From Burkholderiaceae bacterium (GTDB taxonomy: Bacteria > Pseudomonadota > Gammaproteobacteria > Burkholderiales > Burkholderiaceae_C), in assembly GCA_919902775.1 (NCBI GenBank), contig CAKKRJ010000001.1, forward strand, positions 265,442-329,441: DNA of 64,000 nt. The letters run 5' to 3'. How positions within the stretch are numbered: the first letter of the stretch is position 1; each line of letters starts with the position of its first letter. The position numbers and the translations under genes are program-made. Positions 36,313 to 45,480 of the stretch are shown here, one piece after another. The notes under the pieces are model-generated. The model was not told the origin of the DNA and searched no databases. It saw only the letters and a program-made list of their open reading frames with translations.

Positions 36313-37295
36313 AATTCTTGGAAGATATCGACACGCGCCCTTTGCTGCTGGTGCCCGTGCTGGCCTTGCTGGCCTGGCCCTTGATCGGCTCGGGCTCGAC
36401 CTGGCTCACGCTCACGGTGGCGGGCTTGGCCATGGGCATGATCATCTTCATCATGGCCTCGGGCCTGACGCTGGTGTTTGGCCTGATGGACGTGCTCAAC
36501 TTTGGCCATGGCCTGTTCATTGCGCTGGGCGCTTTTGTGGCCACCAGCGTGCTGGGCGCCATGGGCGACTGGACGGGCTCGGGCACGTGGTGGCACAACA
36601 TGGTGGCGGTGCTGCCCGCGATGTTGATTGCCATGGCGGTGGCCGCCGCCGTGGGCCTGGCGTTTGAACGCTTCATCGTGCGGCCGGTGTATGGCCAGCA
36701 CCTCAAGCAAATCCTCATCACCATGGGCGGCATGATCATTGGCGAGGAACTCATCAAGGTCATCTGGGGGCCGCAGCAGATCGCCTTGCCCTTGCCCGAA
36801 GCCATGCGTGGCGCGGTGCTGTGGGGTGATGCCGCGATTGAAAAATACCGGCTGCTGGCTGTGGCCGTGGGCTTGGCCGTTTTTGTGGCGCAAATGTGGG
36901 TGCTGGGTCGCACCAAGGTGGGTCTGTTGATCCGCGCGGGTGTGCAAGACCGCGAGATGGTCGAGTCGCTGGGCTACCGCATCCGCCGCCTGTTTGTGGG
37001 CGTGTTTGTGGCGGGCAGTGCGCTGGCGGGCCTGGGCGGTGTGATGTGGGGGCTGTACCAGCAGAACGTGGTGCCGCAAATGGGCGCACAGGTCAACGTG
37101 CTGATCTTCATCGTGATCATCATCGGCGGGCTGGGCTCGACCGGTGGGGCGCTGATCGGCGCGCTGATGGTGGGCTTGATGGCCAACTACACCGGCTTTT
37201 TGGCGCCCAAGTTGGCGCTGTTTTCCAACATCGCACTGATGGCCGGTGTGCTGCTCTGGCGTCCGCAAGGTGTCTATCCCGTGGCGAACCGCTGA
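36309..37295 (+). CDS. livH: ABC transporter permease (LivH type)
   Basis: Inner-membrane permease of 328 residues with about eight hydrophobic segments. Family motifs: SGLTLVFGLMDVLNFGHG near residue 55, the coupling-loop RAGVQDREMVESLGYRI, and the late IVIIIGGLGSTGGALIGAL. Starts inside livF (ATGA) and is followed after 10 bases by livM. Confidence 0.93.
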   Translation: MKFLEDIDTRPLLLVPVLALLAWPLIGSGSTWLTLTVAGLAMGMIIFIMASGLTLVFGLMDVLNFGHGLFIALGAFVATSVLGAMGDWTGSGTWWHNMVAVLPAMLIAMAVAAAVGLAFERFIVRPVYGQHLKQILITMGGMIIGEELIKVIWGPQQIALPLPEAMRGAVLWGDAAIEKYRLLAVAVGLAVFVAQMWVLGRTKVGLLIRAGVQDREMVESLGYRIRRLFVGVFVAGSALAGLGGVMWGLYQQNVVPQMGAQVNVLIFIVIIIGGLGSTGGALIGALMVGLMANYTGFLAPKLALFSNIALMAGVLLWRPQGVYPVANR

Positions 37296-37305
37296 AAGAC
37301 TGGAC

Positions 37306-38409
37306 ATGTTCAATCGACTCATTTCCAACGACGCACCGCGCAGCCGTTTGCTGGCGGCCTTGCTGATCGTCACGCTGCTGGGGCTGGCGTTTGCGCCTTT
37401 CCTGTTTCCTGGGGTCAAGGCCTTGTCGGTCGCGGCCAAGGTGCTGATTTTTGTGGTGCTGGTCGCGGGCTTTGACCTGCTGCTGGGCTACACCGGCATC
37501 GTCAGTTTTGCACACACCATGTTCTTTGGCATCGGGGCTTATGGCATCGCCATCTCGTCCAACACCTGGGGGCCGACCTGGGGCGCACTGGCCACAGGTT
37601 TTGCCTTGTCGCTGGTGTTGACGCTGCTGCTGTCACTGGCCATCGGTTTGTTTTCGCTGCGGGTGAGGGCGATCTTTTTTGCCATGATCACGCTGGCCGT
37701 GGCGGCGGCTTTTCAGACCTTGGCTTCGCAGTTGTCAGACTTCACCGGTGGTGAAGATGGCCTGAGCTTCAAGCTGCCGGAGTTGCTGCTGCCCAGCACC
37801 GAGTTCAGCGAAGCGCCGTTCTTGGGGGTGTCGCTCGATGGCCGCTTGCTGTGTTACTACCTGCTGTTTGTGTTGGCTTTGGGTTTGCTGCTGTCGTTGC
37901 TGCGCATCGTCAATTCGCCTTTTGGCCGGGTCTTGCAAGCCATTCGTGAAAACGAATTCCGTGCCGAGGCCATTGGCTACCGCGTCGTGGTGTACCGCAC
38001 GCTGTCCAGCGTGTTGTCTGCCTTGTACGCCTGTGTGGCTGGGGCCATGCTGGCGCTTTGGTTGCGTTACAACGGACCCGACACGTCGCTGAGTTTTGAA
38101 ATCATGATGGACGTGCTGCTGATCGTGGTGATCGGCGGCATGGGCACCATCTATGGCGCGGCCATTGGCGCCGTGTTGTTCTTGTTGGCCCAAAGCTACT
38201 TGCAGGATCTGCTGCGCCTGGCCAGTGAGGCCGCATCGGCCTGGCCCGTGCTGGCCGCCTTGCTGTCGCCGGACCGCTGGTTGCTGTGGCTGGGGCTCTT
38301 GTTTGTGCTGTCGGTGTATTACTTTCCCACCGGCGTGGTGGGGCGTTTGCGCAGTCGCGCCGCCTTGACAAGCCTGTCGTCCCAGGCGCGCAGCAAGGAC
38401 GTGGCATGA
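37306..38409 (+). CDS. livM: ABC transporter permease (LivM type)
   Basis: Second permease, 367 residues. Hydrophobic segments alternate with the family motifs GFDLLLGYTGIVSFAHTMFFG, LQAIRENEFRAEAIGYR (coupling helix) and VVIGGMGTIYGAAIGA. The ATG at 37306 is preferred over earlier in-frame starts because it begins the family's N-terminal helix. The stop overlaps the following hydrolase start (ATGA), so the hydrolase is made together with the transporter. Confidence 0.93.
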   Translation: MFNRLISNDAPRSRLLAALLIVTLLGLAFAPFLFPGVKALSVAAKVLIFVVLVAGFDLLLGYTGIVSFAHTMFFGIGAYGIAISSNTWGPTWGALATGFALSLVLTLLLSLAIGLFSLRVRAIFFAMITLAVAAAFQTLASQLSDFTGGEDGLSFKLPELLLPSTEFSEAPFLGVSLDGRLLCYYLLFVLALGLLLSLLRIVNSPFGRVLQAIRENEFRAEAIGYRVVVYRTLSSVLSALYACVAGAMLALWLRYNGPDTSLSFEIMMDVLLIVVIGGMGTIYGAAIGAVLFLLAQSYLQDLLRLASEAASAWPVLAALLSPDRWLLWLGLLFVLSVYYFPTGVVGRLRSRAALTSLSSQARSKDVA

Positions 38410-39272
38410 GCTTCACGTCCAACTACATCAGCTGCGCCGGACTGGAAATTCACTACACCGACTGGGGCAAGGCCGAAAAAGGCACGGTGATCGCCTGGCA
38501 TGGCCTGGCCCGCACCGGGCGCGACATGGACGAGTTGGCCATGCACCTGAGTGCGCGTGGCTGGCGCGTGATTTGCCCCGACACGGTGGGGCGTGGTTTG
38601 TCGCAGTGGAGTGCCGAGCCCGAAAAACAGTATTGCCTGAAGTTCTATGCGCAACTGGCCCGCGAGTTGATGGATGGCCTGCAATTGCGTGCGGTGCACT
38701 GGGTGGGCACGTCCATGGGCGGGGCCATCGGCATGCTGTGCGCTGCGGGGCTGGTCGAGCCGAGTTTGAAGCACCGCATCTTGAGCCTCACGCTGAACGA
38801 CAATGCGCCCGAATTGGCACAAGCGGCCATTGACCGCATCAAGGCCTACGCCGGCACACCCCCTGCGTTTGCGAAGGTGAGCGAGCTGGAAGCCTTTTTG
38901 CGCCAGGTCTACCAACCCTTTGGCTGGCTCAGCGATGCGCAATGGCGTCGCATGGCAGAGACCTCGACCCGTCGTCTGCCCGATGGGCGTGTGACGCCCC
39001 ATTACGACCCGGCCATGGCGTTGCAATTCACCGTGCATCCCGATGACTACCTGATCTGGGACCACTACGACGCGCTTCAATTGCCGTTGCTGTTGCTGCG
39101 CGGGGTGGATTCGGATTTGGTCTTGCCTGCCACCGCGGTTGAAATGCGTCACCGAGGACCTGGCCTTCGGGGCCAGCTCAAAGCCATTGAAGTGCCCGGT
39201 TGTGGCCATGCGCCTGCGCTCAATGTGTTGCAACAATTGGAGTGGGTCACCGATTTCATCGAAAGCATTTGA
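38406..39272 (+). CDS. Alpha/beta hydrolase coupled to the transporter
   Basis: A 288-residue cytoplasmic alpha/beta hydrolase. HGLARTGRDMDELA forms the oxyanion loop. VGTSMGGAIGM carries the nucleophile Ser (about residue 105). A late Asp (RGVDSDLV) and His (CGHAPALN) complete the triad. It most resembles ester, lactone or C-C bond hydrolases. Its ATG lies inside the livM stop, which ties its production to the sigma-54-controlled importer. The natural guess is that it hydrolyses the imported compound. Specificity is unknown. Confidence 0.85.
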   Translation: MSFTSNYISCAGLEIHYTDWGKAEKGTVIAWHGLARTGRDMDELAMHLSARGWRVICPDTVGRGLSQWSAEPEKQYCLKFYAQLARELMDGLQLRAVHWVGTSMGGAIGMLCAAGLVEPSLKHRILSLTLNDNAPELAQAAIDRIKAYAGTPPAFAKVSELEAFLRQVYQPFGWLSDAQWRRMAETSTRRLPDGRVTPHYDPAMALQFTVHPDDYLIWDHYDALQLPLLLLRGVDSDLVLPATAVEMRHRGPGLRGQLKAIEVPGCGHAPALNVLQQLEWVTDFIESI

Positions 39273-39354
39273 TGCGCCTTGCATGGGTGTTTTCACTCGG
39301 GTGGCCAGGGCTGTTTTGACACGACAATGGCAAGACCCCATTTTGGAGATTTCC

Positions 39355-40374
39355 GTGAAAACAGCATTCAAGTTCATCCCGCTGCTGGCTTTGTTGGCCA
39401 CCGGTGTCCAGGCCCAAAACCGGGAGGTCAACATCATCTGTTCGGCCCAAGCCGCTTGGTGCAACATGATTGCAGTGACCTTTGAGAAAAGTCAGGGCAT
39501 CAAGGTCAACATGACGGCCAAGGGCTCTGGCGAAGCGATTGCCCAGCTGGCCGCAGAAAAAGCCAATCCCAAAACCGACATCTGGTTTGGCGGCACCGGA
39601 GATCCGCATTTGCAGGCGGCCGAGCAAAACCTCAGCCTCGAATACAAATCGCCCACGCTGCCCAAGTTGCATGACTGGGCGCAAAAGCAAGCGGCTCAAG
39701 CAGGCTACAAGACCGTGGGCATTTATTCCGGCCCACTGGGTTTTGGCTACAACACCGAGCTGTTGGCAAAAAAGAAGCTGCCCATCCCCAAAACCTGGGG
39801 TGACTTGCTCAAGCCCGAATACAAAGGCGAAATCCAGTCGGCCAACCCCGCTTCCAGTGGCACGGCCTACACCATGATCGCGACGCTGGTGCAGATCATG
39901 GGCGAAGACAAAGCGTTTGAATACCTCAAAGGCCTGCACAAAAACATTGGCACTTACACCCGCTCGGGCACCGGCCCCATCAAGGCCGTGGCCCGGGGCG
40001 AGACGGCGGTATCCATCAGCTTTGTGCATGACGGCCCGGGTGAAAAAGCCCAGGGCTTTCCGATCGAGACCCTCACGCCGGCCGATGGCACGGGGGCCGA
40101 GATCGGCTCGATGTCCATCGTGCGCGGCAGCCGCAACCTGGAAGCCGCCAAAAAGTTTTACGAATGGGCCCTGACGCCTTCGGCGCAGGCGCTGGGCGCG
40201 GCCACCTTGCAGTTCCAGTTGCCTTCCAACAAGGACACGCAAGTGGATCCGCGTGTGCCCGATTTCCGCAAGATCAAGATGATCAATTACGACTACGCCA
40301 AGTACGGTCAGACGGCCGAGCGCAAGCGCCTGATCCAGCGCTGGGAAAAAGACGTCAACTCGCTGCCCCGTTGA
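39355..40374 (+). CDS. Iron(III)-type ABC transporter substrate-binding protein
   Basis: A 339-residue periplasmic binding protein of the FbpA/AfuA class. Signal peptide about 1-21 (TAFKFIPLLALLATGVQAQ). The start is GTG at 39355 with a TTGGAGA ribosome site. Motifs: VNIICSAQAAWCNMI, TDIWFGGTGDPHLQAAEQ, YSGPLGFGYNTELLAKK and a C-terminal MINYDYAKYG whose tyrosines resemble ferric-iron ligands. Ferric iron is the likeliest ligand, but related proteins carry 2-aminoethylphosphonate or polyols. Forms an operon with the next two genes. Confidence 0.87.
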   Translation: MKTAFKFIPLLALLATGVQAQNREVNIICSAQAAWCNMIAVTFEKSQGIKVNMTAKGSGEAIAQLAAEKANPKTDIWFGGTGDPHLQAAEQNLSLEYKSPTLPKLHDWAQKQAAQAGYKTVGIYSGPLGFGYNTELLAKKKLPIPKTWGDLLKPEYKGEIQSANPASSGTAYTMIATLVQIMGEDKAFEYLKGLHKNIGTYTRSGTGPIKAVARGETAVSISFVHDGPGEKAQGFPIETLTPADGTGAEIGSMSIVRGSRNLEAAKKFYEWALTPSAQALGAATLQFQLPSNKDTQVDPRVPDFRKIKMINYDYAKYGQTAERKRLIQRWEKDVNSLPR

Positions 40375-40387
40375 GTGAACACCTGAG

Positions 40388-42595
40388 ATGAATCCAGCGC
40401 TGCGTTTGCAGCGCGCATTGCAAGGGTGGGTCATGCTTGGCCTGGCCAGCTTTGCGCTGCTGCCTTGGTATTTTTTGCAACAACTGTCTCTGGCCGATGC
40501 CATGCCCGGGATCTGGGCTGGAGCCGAAACGGCCAGCGGCTGGGTGCAGGCCAGCCAACATGGTCGGCCTTGGTTGTGGTCGGGTCTGCTCGGCTTGCTG
40601 GTGTGTGGTGTGGGGGTGGTGCGGCCTTGGCCCGCCCGCCGTCAAGGCGGGGTGCTCTTGTTGGGCAGCCTGATCGGTCTGTTGGGTTTGCTGCTCAGCG
40701 GCTTTGCGATCGGTGCGACCGGCTGGTCTTTTGAATCGTTGGAAGCGGTTTGGGGGGCCTTGCCCACAGGTCAGTACGGCATGGGCTGGGGCGCGGCGCT
40801 GGTCTTGCTTTGCTTGGTGGTGCTGTTGGGGGCATCGCTGGCGCGTCTGGGCGCTTTTCGGGGCGATGTGTTTGTGGCGGCGGCGGTGGTGGGCTGTTCC
40901 GCGCTGCTGGCGCTGTTTGTGGTGTATCCGGTGCTGCGCTCTTTGGTGGCCGCCTGGGTGGACGACGCGGGGGCCTACGCCTGGGCCCATCTGCTGCAGC
41001 GCGTGGCCACCGAACGGATCTGGGGGCTGGGCTGCGTGCAGGGGGCAGGGCGCTGCGGCGTGGCCTGGAACACCTTGTGGCTGGCCTCCATCACGGCGGT
41101 GGGCACCACTGTTCTGGGCACCTTGATGGCCTTGTGGGCCGAACGCGGCAGCACCCGGCTGGCCAAACCCCTCAACATCCTGGCCATGCTGCCGCTCATC
41201 ACGCCGCCTTTTGTGGTGGGCCTGGGGCTGATCCTTTTGTTTGGCCGTGCGGGCTTGTTTAACCAGGCGCTGGAATGGGCGTTCGGCATCGAGCCGGGCC
41301 GCTGGTTTTATGGTGTGTTTGGCATCTGGCTGGCGCAGATGTTTGCCTTCACCCCCATTGCTTTCATGATCATGCGCGGTGTGGTGCAGGGGGTGAGCCC
41401 GAGCATGGAAGAGGCCGCGCAGACCTTGCGTGCCAGCCGCATGCAGACCTTCTGGACGGTGACACTGCCCTTGCTCAAGCCCGGGCTGGCCAATGCCTTT
41501 TTGGTGGGCTTCATCGAGAGCATGGCCGACTTTGGCAACCCGATCATTCTGGGTGGGCAGTTTGCGGTGCTGTCCACCGAAATCTTTTTTGCCATCGTGG
41601 GTGCAGCACTCGACCCCGGCATGGCGGCTGCGCTGGCGCTGGTGCTGACCGGTTTTGCGCTGTCGGTGTTCTTTGTGCAGCGCAGGGTGTTGGCTGGCAG
41701 CGGCTTCACCACCGTCTCGGGCAAGGGCGATGCGGGTGTGGTCATGGCTTTGCCACCCGCCGTGCTGCGGGTGTGCCGGGCCATTGCAGGCCCGTGGCTG
41801 TTGTTCACCGTGGTGGTGTACTTGTTTGCCTTTGCCGGCGGCTTTGTGCAGACCTGGGGCCGCGACTTCACTTTCACGCTGGCGCACTTCAAAACGGCAT
41901 TCGATGTGCAGCTGGGCGAGTTTGGCTGGGTCTTTGCAGGCACGGCCTGGAAGTCGCTGTTCACCACCCTCAGTCTGTCGGCCATGGCGGCGCCCATTTG
42001 CGCAGGTGTGGGTTTGCTCATGGCCTGGCTGCTGGCGCGCACCGAGTTCCGGGGCAAGGCCGCTTTCGAGTTTTCTGCGTTGCTCACTTTCGCCGTCCCT
42101 GGCACGGTGCTGGGCGTGAGTTACATCTTGGCCTTCAACGTGCCGCCGGTTGAGCTGACGGGCACCGGGCTGGTGATCGTGCTGTGCTTTGTGTTCCGCA
42201 ATTTGCCGGTGGGTGTGCGCGCGGGCACGGCGGCCTTCAAGCAGCTGGACCGCTCGCTGGACGAAGCCTCACAAATGCTGCGCGCCAGCACCCTGACCAC
42301 GCTGCGCCGGGTGGTGTTGCCCCTGCTCAAGCCGGCGCTGGTGGCGGCGCTGGTCTACAGCTTTGTGCGCTCCATGACCACGGTGTCGGCGGTGATTTTT
42401 CTGGTCACGGCGCAGTACGAGCTGGCCACGACCTACATCATTGGCCGGGTGGGCAATGGCGACTATGGCGTGGCGCTGGCGTATTGCACGGTGTTGATGG
42501 TGCTCATGTCGGTCATCACCTGGGGCATTCAAAAGCTGGTGGGGCAGCGGCAGCTGGGGCGCCGGGCGGTGCCTCTGAACGAAACAAGGGTTTGA
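40388..42595 (+). CDS. Iron(III)-type ABC transporter permease (fused)
   Basis: A 735-residue membrane protein with two permease domains in one chain, as in FbpB/AfuB. The first coupling motif is EEAAQTLRASRMQTFWTVTLPLLKPG near residues 340-365; the second is DEASQMLRASTLTTLRRVVLPLLKPA near 620-645. An N-terminal region of about 200 residues adds extra hydrophobic segments before the first domain, making it longer than E. coli-type FbpB (about 500-690). It starts 13 bases after the binding-protein stop. Confidence 0.9.
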   Translation: MNPALRLQRALQGWVMLGLASFALLPWYFLQQLSLADAMPGIWAGAETASGWVQASQHGRPWLWSGLLGLLVCGVGVVRPWPARRQGGVLLLGSLIGLLGLLLSGFAIGATGWSFESLEAVWGALPTGQYGMGWGAALVLLCLVVLLGASLARLGAFRGDVFVAAAVVGCSALLALFVVYPVLRSLVAAWVDDAGAYAWAHLLQRVATERIWGLGCVQGAGRCGVAWNTLWLASITAVGTTVLGTLMALWAERGSTRLAKPLNILAMLPLITPPFVVGLGLILLFGRAGLFNQALEWAFGIEPGRWFYGVFGIWLAQMFAFTPIAFMIMRGVVQGVSPSMEEAAQTLRASRMQTFWTVTLPLLKPGLANAFLVGFIESMADFGNPIILGGQFAVLSTEIFFAIVGAALDPGMAAALALVLTGFALSVFFVQRRVLAGSGFTTVSGKGDAGVVMALPPAVLRVCRAIAGPWLLFTVVVYLFAFAGGFVQTWGRDFTFTLAHFKTAFDVQLGEFGWVFAGTAWKSLFTTLSLSAMAAPICAGVGLLMAWLLARTEFRGKAAFEFSALLTFAVPGTVLGVSYILAFNVPPVELTGTGLVIVLCFVFRNLPVGVRAGTAAFKQLDRSLDEASQMLRASTLTTLRRVVLPLLKPALVAALVYSFVRSMTTVSAVIFLVTAQYELATTYIIGRVGNGDYGVALAYCTVLMVLMSVITWGIQKLVGQRQLGRRAVPLNETRV

Positions 42596-42610
42596 CAAAG
42601 GTTCAAGGCG

Positions 42611-43666
42611 ATGGGCATTCAATTCAAACAGGTCACCAAACGCTATGGCGGCACAGCGTCGCCGCTGGTGGTGCAAGGCATCGACTTTGTCGTGCCCAAG
42701 GGCAGCCTGACCACCATCCTGGGGCCTTCGGGCTGCGGCAAAACCACCACCTTGCGCATGATCGCGGGGCTGGAGGCGCCCACGGGCGGGCAGATCCTGA
42801 TCGACGGTGTGGATGTGACGCACCTGGGGCCATCCGAGCGCAATGTGAGCATGGTGTTCCAGAGCTATGCGCTGTTCCCGCACATGAACGTGATCGAGAA
42901 CGTGCGCTACGGCCTGGACGTGAGCGGCGTGAACAAGCAAGAGGCCAGCGAACGCGCCATGCAAAGCCTGGCCAATGTGGGCCTGAAGGGCTATGAGCAG
43001 CGTTTGCCCAGCGAGTTGTCGGGTGGTCAGCAGCAGCGCGTGGCGCTGGCCCGCGCCTTGGTGCTGGAGCCTTCGGTGTTGCTGTTTGACGAACCCTTGT
43101 CCAACCTGGATGCCCGGCTGCGTCGCTCCATGCGCGACGAAATCCGCCATTTGCAGCAACGCCTGGGCCTGACGGTGGCGTATGTGACGCACGACCAAAG
43201 CGAAGCGCTGGCCGTGAGCGACCAGATCATCGTGATGGAGGCGGGCCGCATTGCACAAGCGGGTTCGCCGCAAGACCTGTACGAGCGGCCGAACTCGGCC
43301 TTTGTGGCCGGCTTCATGGGCGAGGCCGTGTTGTTTGACGGTCAGTCCATGGCCGATGGCACGGTGCAGCTGGGGCCACTGCGCCTGTTGCCTCGCCATG
43401 TGGTGGCAGCCGGTGCCGTGCGGGCAGCGGTGCGGCCCGAAGCCTGGCTGGTCGGGCGCGAATTGTCAGGCGGCGAAACAGTGCCCGGCACTTTGTCGGC
43501 CAAGCTGTTGCAGTGGTCTTATCTGGGCAGCTTTGTCGAGCTGACCTTTGAGACCGAGCTGGGTGCGGTGTTTGTGGTTTCCCCAGAGGTCGAGCGCGAG
43601 TGGCATGCAGGCCAAGTGCTGGCCCTGAGCCTGCCGGGGCGTGGCGTGTCGGTGGTGGCGGTTTGA
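42611..43666 (+). CDS. Iron(III)-type ABC transporter ATP-binding protein
   Basis: A 351-residue ATPase of the FbpC/PotA type. Walker A GPSGCGKTTTL, signature ELSGGQQQRVALARAL, Walker B VLLFDEPLSNLDARLR and switch THDQSEAL are complete. A C-terminal TOBE-like regulatory domain (about 240-351) ends the protein. It follows the permease after 15 bases and completes the importer. Confidence 0.92.
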   Translation: MGIQFKQVTKRYGGTASPLVVQGIDFVVPKGSLTTILGPSGCGKTTTLRMIAGLEAPTGGQILIDGVDVTHLGPSERNVSMVFQSYALFPHMNVIENVRYGLDVSGVNKQEASERAMQSLANVGLKGYEQRLPSELSGGQQQRVALARALVLEPSVLLFDEPLSNLDARLRRSMRDEIRHLQQRLGLTVAYVTHDQSEALAVSDQIIVMEAGRIAQAGSPQDLYERPNSAFVAGFMGEAVLFDGQSMADGTVQLGPLRLLPRHVVAAGAVRAAVRPEAWLVGRELSGGETVPGTLSAKLLQWSYLGSFVELTFETELGAVFVVSPEVEREWHAGQVLALSLPGRGVSVVAV

Positions 43667-43680
43667 ATGAAAGTTCTGTG

Positions 43681-44328
43681 ATGCGCAAAGACGTGGTGTT
43701 TGATCTGGGCGGTGTGGTGTTTCGTTGGCAACCTCTGGTGCTCTTGCAAGAGCTGTTTCCACAGCAAGTGACCAGCGAGGCCGTGGCCCGCGAATGGGCG
43801 GGACAAATTTTTCAGACCTTCCACCCCGAGGCCGACTGGGCCTTGTTTGATCTGGGCCAGATTGAGCCCGAGCCACTGGCCCGGCGCATCGCCGCCCGCA
43901 CCGGTTTGGTCGAATCCGATTTGCTGCGCCTGATGCTCGGCATCCCGCCCCATCTGCAACCGATCCAGGGCACGGTGGACCTGATCCACGACCTGAAAGC
44001 GCAAGGGCATCGGCTGTATTTTTTGTCGAACATGCCCGCAGGCTATGCCGACCACCTGGTGCGTGAAAACCCCTTTTTCAGCCAGTTTGAAGAGGGCATT
44101 TTTTCAGCCCATGTGCAGCAGATCAAACCGCTGCCGGGCATCTTTGCCACCGCCCAGGCGCGTTGGCCGTTGCAGGGGCAGCCCGTGTTCATCGACGATG
44201 TGCAACACAACATCGACGCCGCCGTGCAACACGGCTGGCAAGGCATCCGCTTTGAAACGCCAGAGCAGTTGAGGGCGGACTTGGTGGGGCAGGGGGTTTT
44301 GGTGGGGCAGGGGGTTTTGGTGGGGTGA
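43681..44328 (+). CDS. HAD-family phosphatase (YihX-like)
   Basis: A 215-residue haloacid-dehalogenase hydrolase. Motif I is VVFDLGGVVF, with Gly where most HADs have the second Asp, as in YihX sugar phosphatases. Motif II is FLSNMPAG, motif III includes QIKPLPGIF, and motif IV is VFIDDVQHNIDAA. It starts 14 bases after the ABC ATPase. The last 16 residues (LVGQGVLVGQGVLVG) come from an 18-bp tandem DNA repeat and look like a recent addition beyond the normal family end. Confidence 0.87.
   Translation: MRKDVVFDLGGVVFRWQPLVLLQELFPQQVTSEAVAREWAGQIFQTFHPEADWALFDLGQIEPEPLARRIAARTGLVESDLLRLMLGIPPHLQPIQGTVDLIHDLKAQGHRLYFLSNMPAGYADHLVRENPFFSQFEEGIFSAHVQQIKPLPGIFATAQARWPLQGQPVFIDDVQHNIDAAVQHGWQGIRFETPEQLRADLVGQGVLVGQGVLVG
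44281..44328 (+). repeat. 18-bp tandem repeat (2.7 copies) at the 3' end of the HAD gene
   Basis: Two exact copies of TTGGTGGGGCAGGGGGTT (44281-44298 and 44299-44316) are followed by a third partial copy that runs into the TGA stop. The unit is six codons long (LVGQGV), so copy-number change keeps the frame. Confidence 0.92.
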
Positions 44329-44413
44329 GACGGGTGCTTGCTCTGAAGGTCTTTTTGTAAGAGCGGTTTGGGGAGACGGATCTCGGTCAAAAGCCGTCAT
44401 TTGAATGGTGTCC

Positions 44414-45355
44414 TCACTTGGTCTTGCTCTTTTGACGCTGCGTTTGCAGAAACAGCGTGCTGCAAACGGCCCTGAGCCAACGGTTGGCAGGGTCATAGTG
44501 AAAACGGGTGTGCCAATACTGTTTGACGGTGAAGCCCTCAATCGGCAACGGGCAGGGCAAAACCCGCAGGCCAGCCGCTTGCGCCAGCGTTTCGCCGATG
44601 TGCCGGGGCAGTGTCGCCACCAAATCGCTGCTGAGCAGGATGGCCGACAAGCCCAAAAAACCTGGCAAGGCCAGCTGAACCTGTCGCTGCTTTCCCGCTT
44701 TTTGCAAAGCCTTGTCGAGCAGGGTGGCGCCTGTTCCCGAGACGATGCCGACATGGGCTTCGGACAAATAGGTTTTGAGCGTGAGCTTGGCGCCCAGGCG
44801 CGGGTGTTTGGGGTGGGCCAGGCATATCCAGTCCTGATCGAACAAGGCTTGTTGGTAAAACCCGGCTTCCAATCCGGGGATCAAACCCAGCGCCAGATCC
44901 GCTTCGCCGGACTGAAGTTCCGTGGCCATGTTCGGGCCAATGGTGGCGGCCTCCAGGCGGATACCGGGTGCCAGCGCGTGAACATGCGCAAAAAGTTTGG
45001 GCATGAGGGTGATGTGGCTGGCATCGGTCATGAAGATGCGGAACTTGCGCGCACTGGTCGCTGCGTCGAAGTGGCTGGCGCTGGAAATCAATTGCGACAT
45101 CCCGGTGAGCACTTGTCTGACCGATGGCATCAGGTCTTCTGTTCTTGGCGTGGGCTGCATACCCTCTGATGTTCGGACAAACAGCGGGTCTGAAAGCATC
45201 TTGCGCAGCCGAGCCAGGCCAATGCTCACCGTGGGCTGGCTCAAGGCCATTCTTTCGGCTGTGCGGGTCACGCTTTGGGTCGCATAGAGCGCGTCCAGCA
45301 GGCGCAACAGTTTGAGATCGATGTCATCGGCACTGGGTGCTTGTCTTTTCGTCAT
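44414..45355 (-). CDS. LysR-family regulator (NahR/DntR-like)
   Basis: A 313-residue LTTR. The start region DIDLKLLRLLDALYATQSVTRTAERMALSQPTVSIGLARLRK gives the winged HTH. The spacing and sequence are those of the NahR/NodD/LinR-type subgroup, whose members often sense aromatic compounds. The effector domain shows SGEADLALGLIPGL. The ATG at 45355 overlaps three 11-bp-spaced palindromic half-sites. It is divergent from the PanE-VOC-MaoC-CaiB operon and is its likely regulator. Confidence 0.88.
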   Translation of the reverse strand: MTKRQAPSADDIDLKLLRLLDALYATQSVTRTAERMALSQPTVSIGLARLRKMLSDPLFVRTSEGMQPTPRTEDLMPSVRQVLTGMSQLISSASHFDAATSARKFRIFMTDASHITLMPKLFAHVHALAPGIRLEAATIGPNMATELQSGEADLALGLIPGLEAGFYQQALFDQDWICLAHPKHPRLGAKLTLKTYLSEAHVGIVSGTGATLLDKALQKAGKQRQVQLALPGFLGLSAILLSSDLVATLPRHIGETLAQAAGLRVLPCPLPIEGFTVKQYWHTRFHYDPANRWLRAVCSTLFLQTQRQKSKTK

Positions 45356-45382
45356 ATTGAATATCTCAATACTGAATATTGT
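45355..45382. promoter_or_regulatory. Probable LysR autoregulatory sites (three half-sites)
   Basis: TATTGA (45355), TCAATA (45366) and TATTGT (45377) alternate in orientation exactly 11 bases apart. They make two overlapping dyads, TATTGA-N5-TCAATA and TCAATA-N5-TATTGT, of the T-N11-A kind bound by LysR proteins. They cover the start codon and 5' region of the LysR gene, fitting self-repression. Confidence 0.6.
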
Positions 45383-45480
45383 TTCTATTGCATTTCGGAA
45401 ATCGTGCCGGAACTCTAGCATCCGTTCAAGCATCCCTGACTGTCAGGGTGCAGGGCAATGCCCCCGGATGATGAAAAGCA

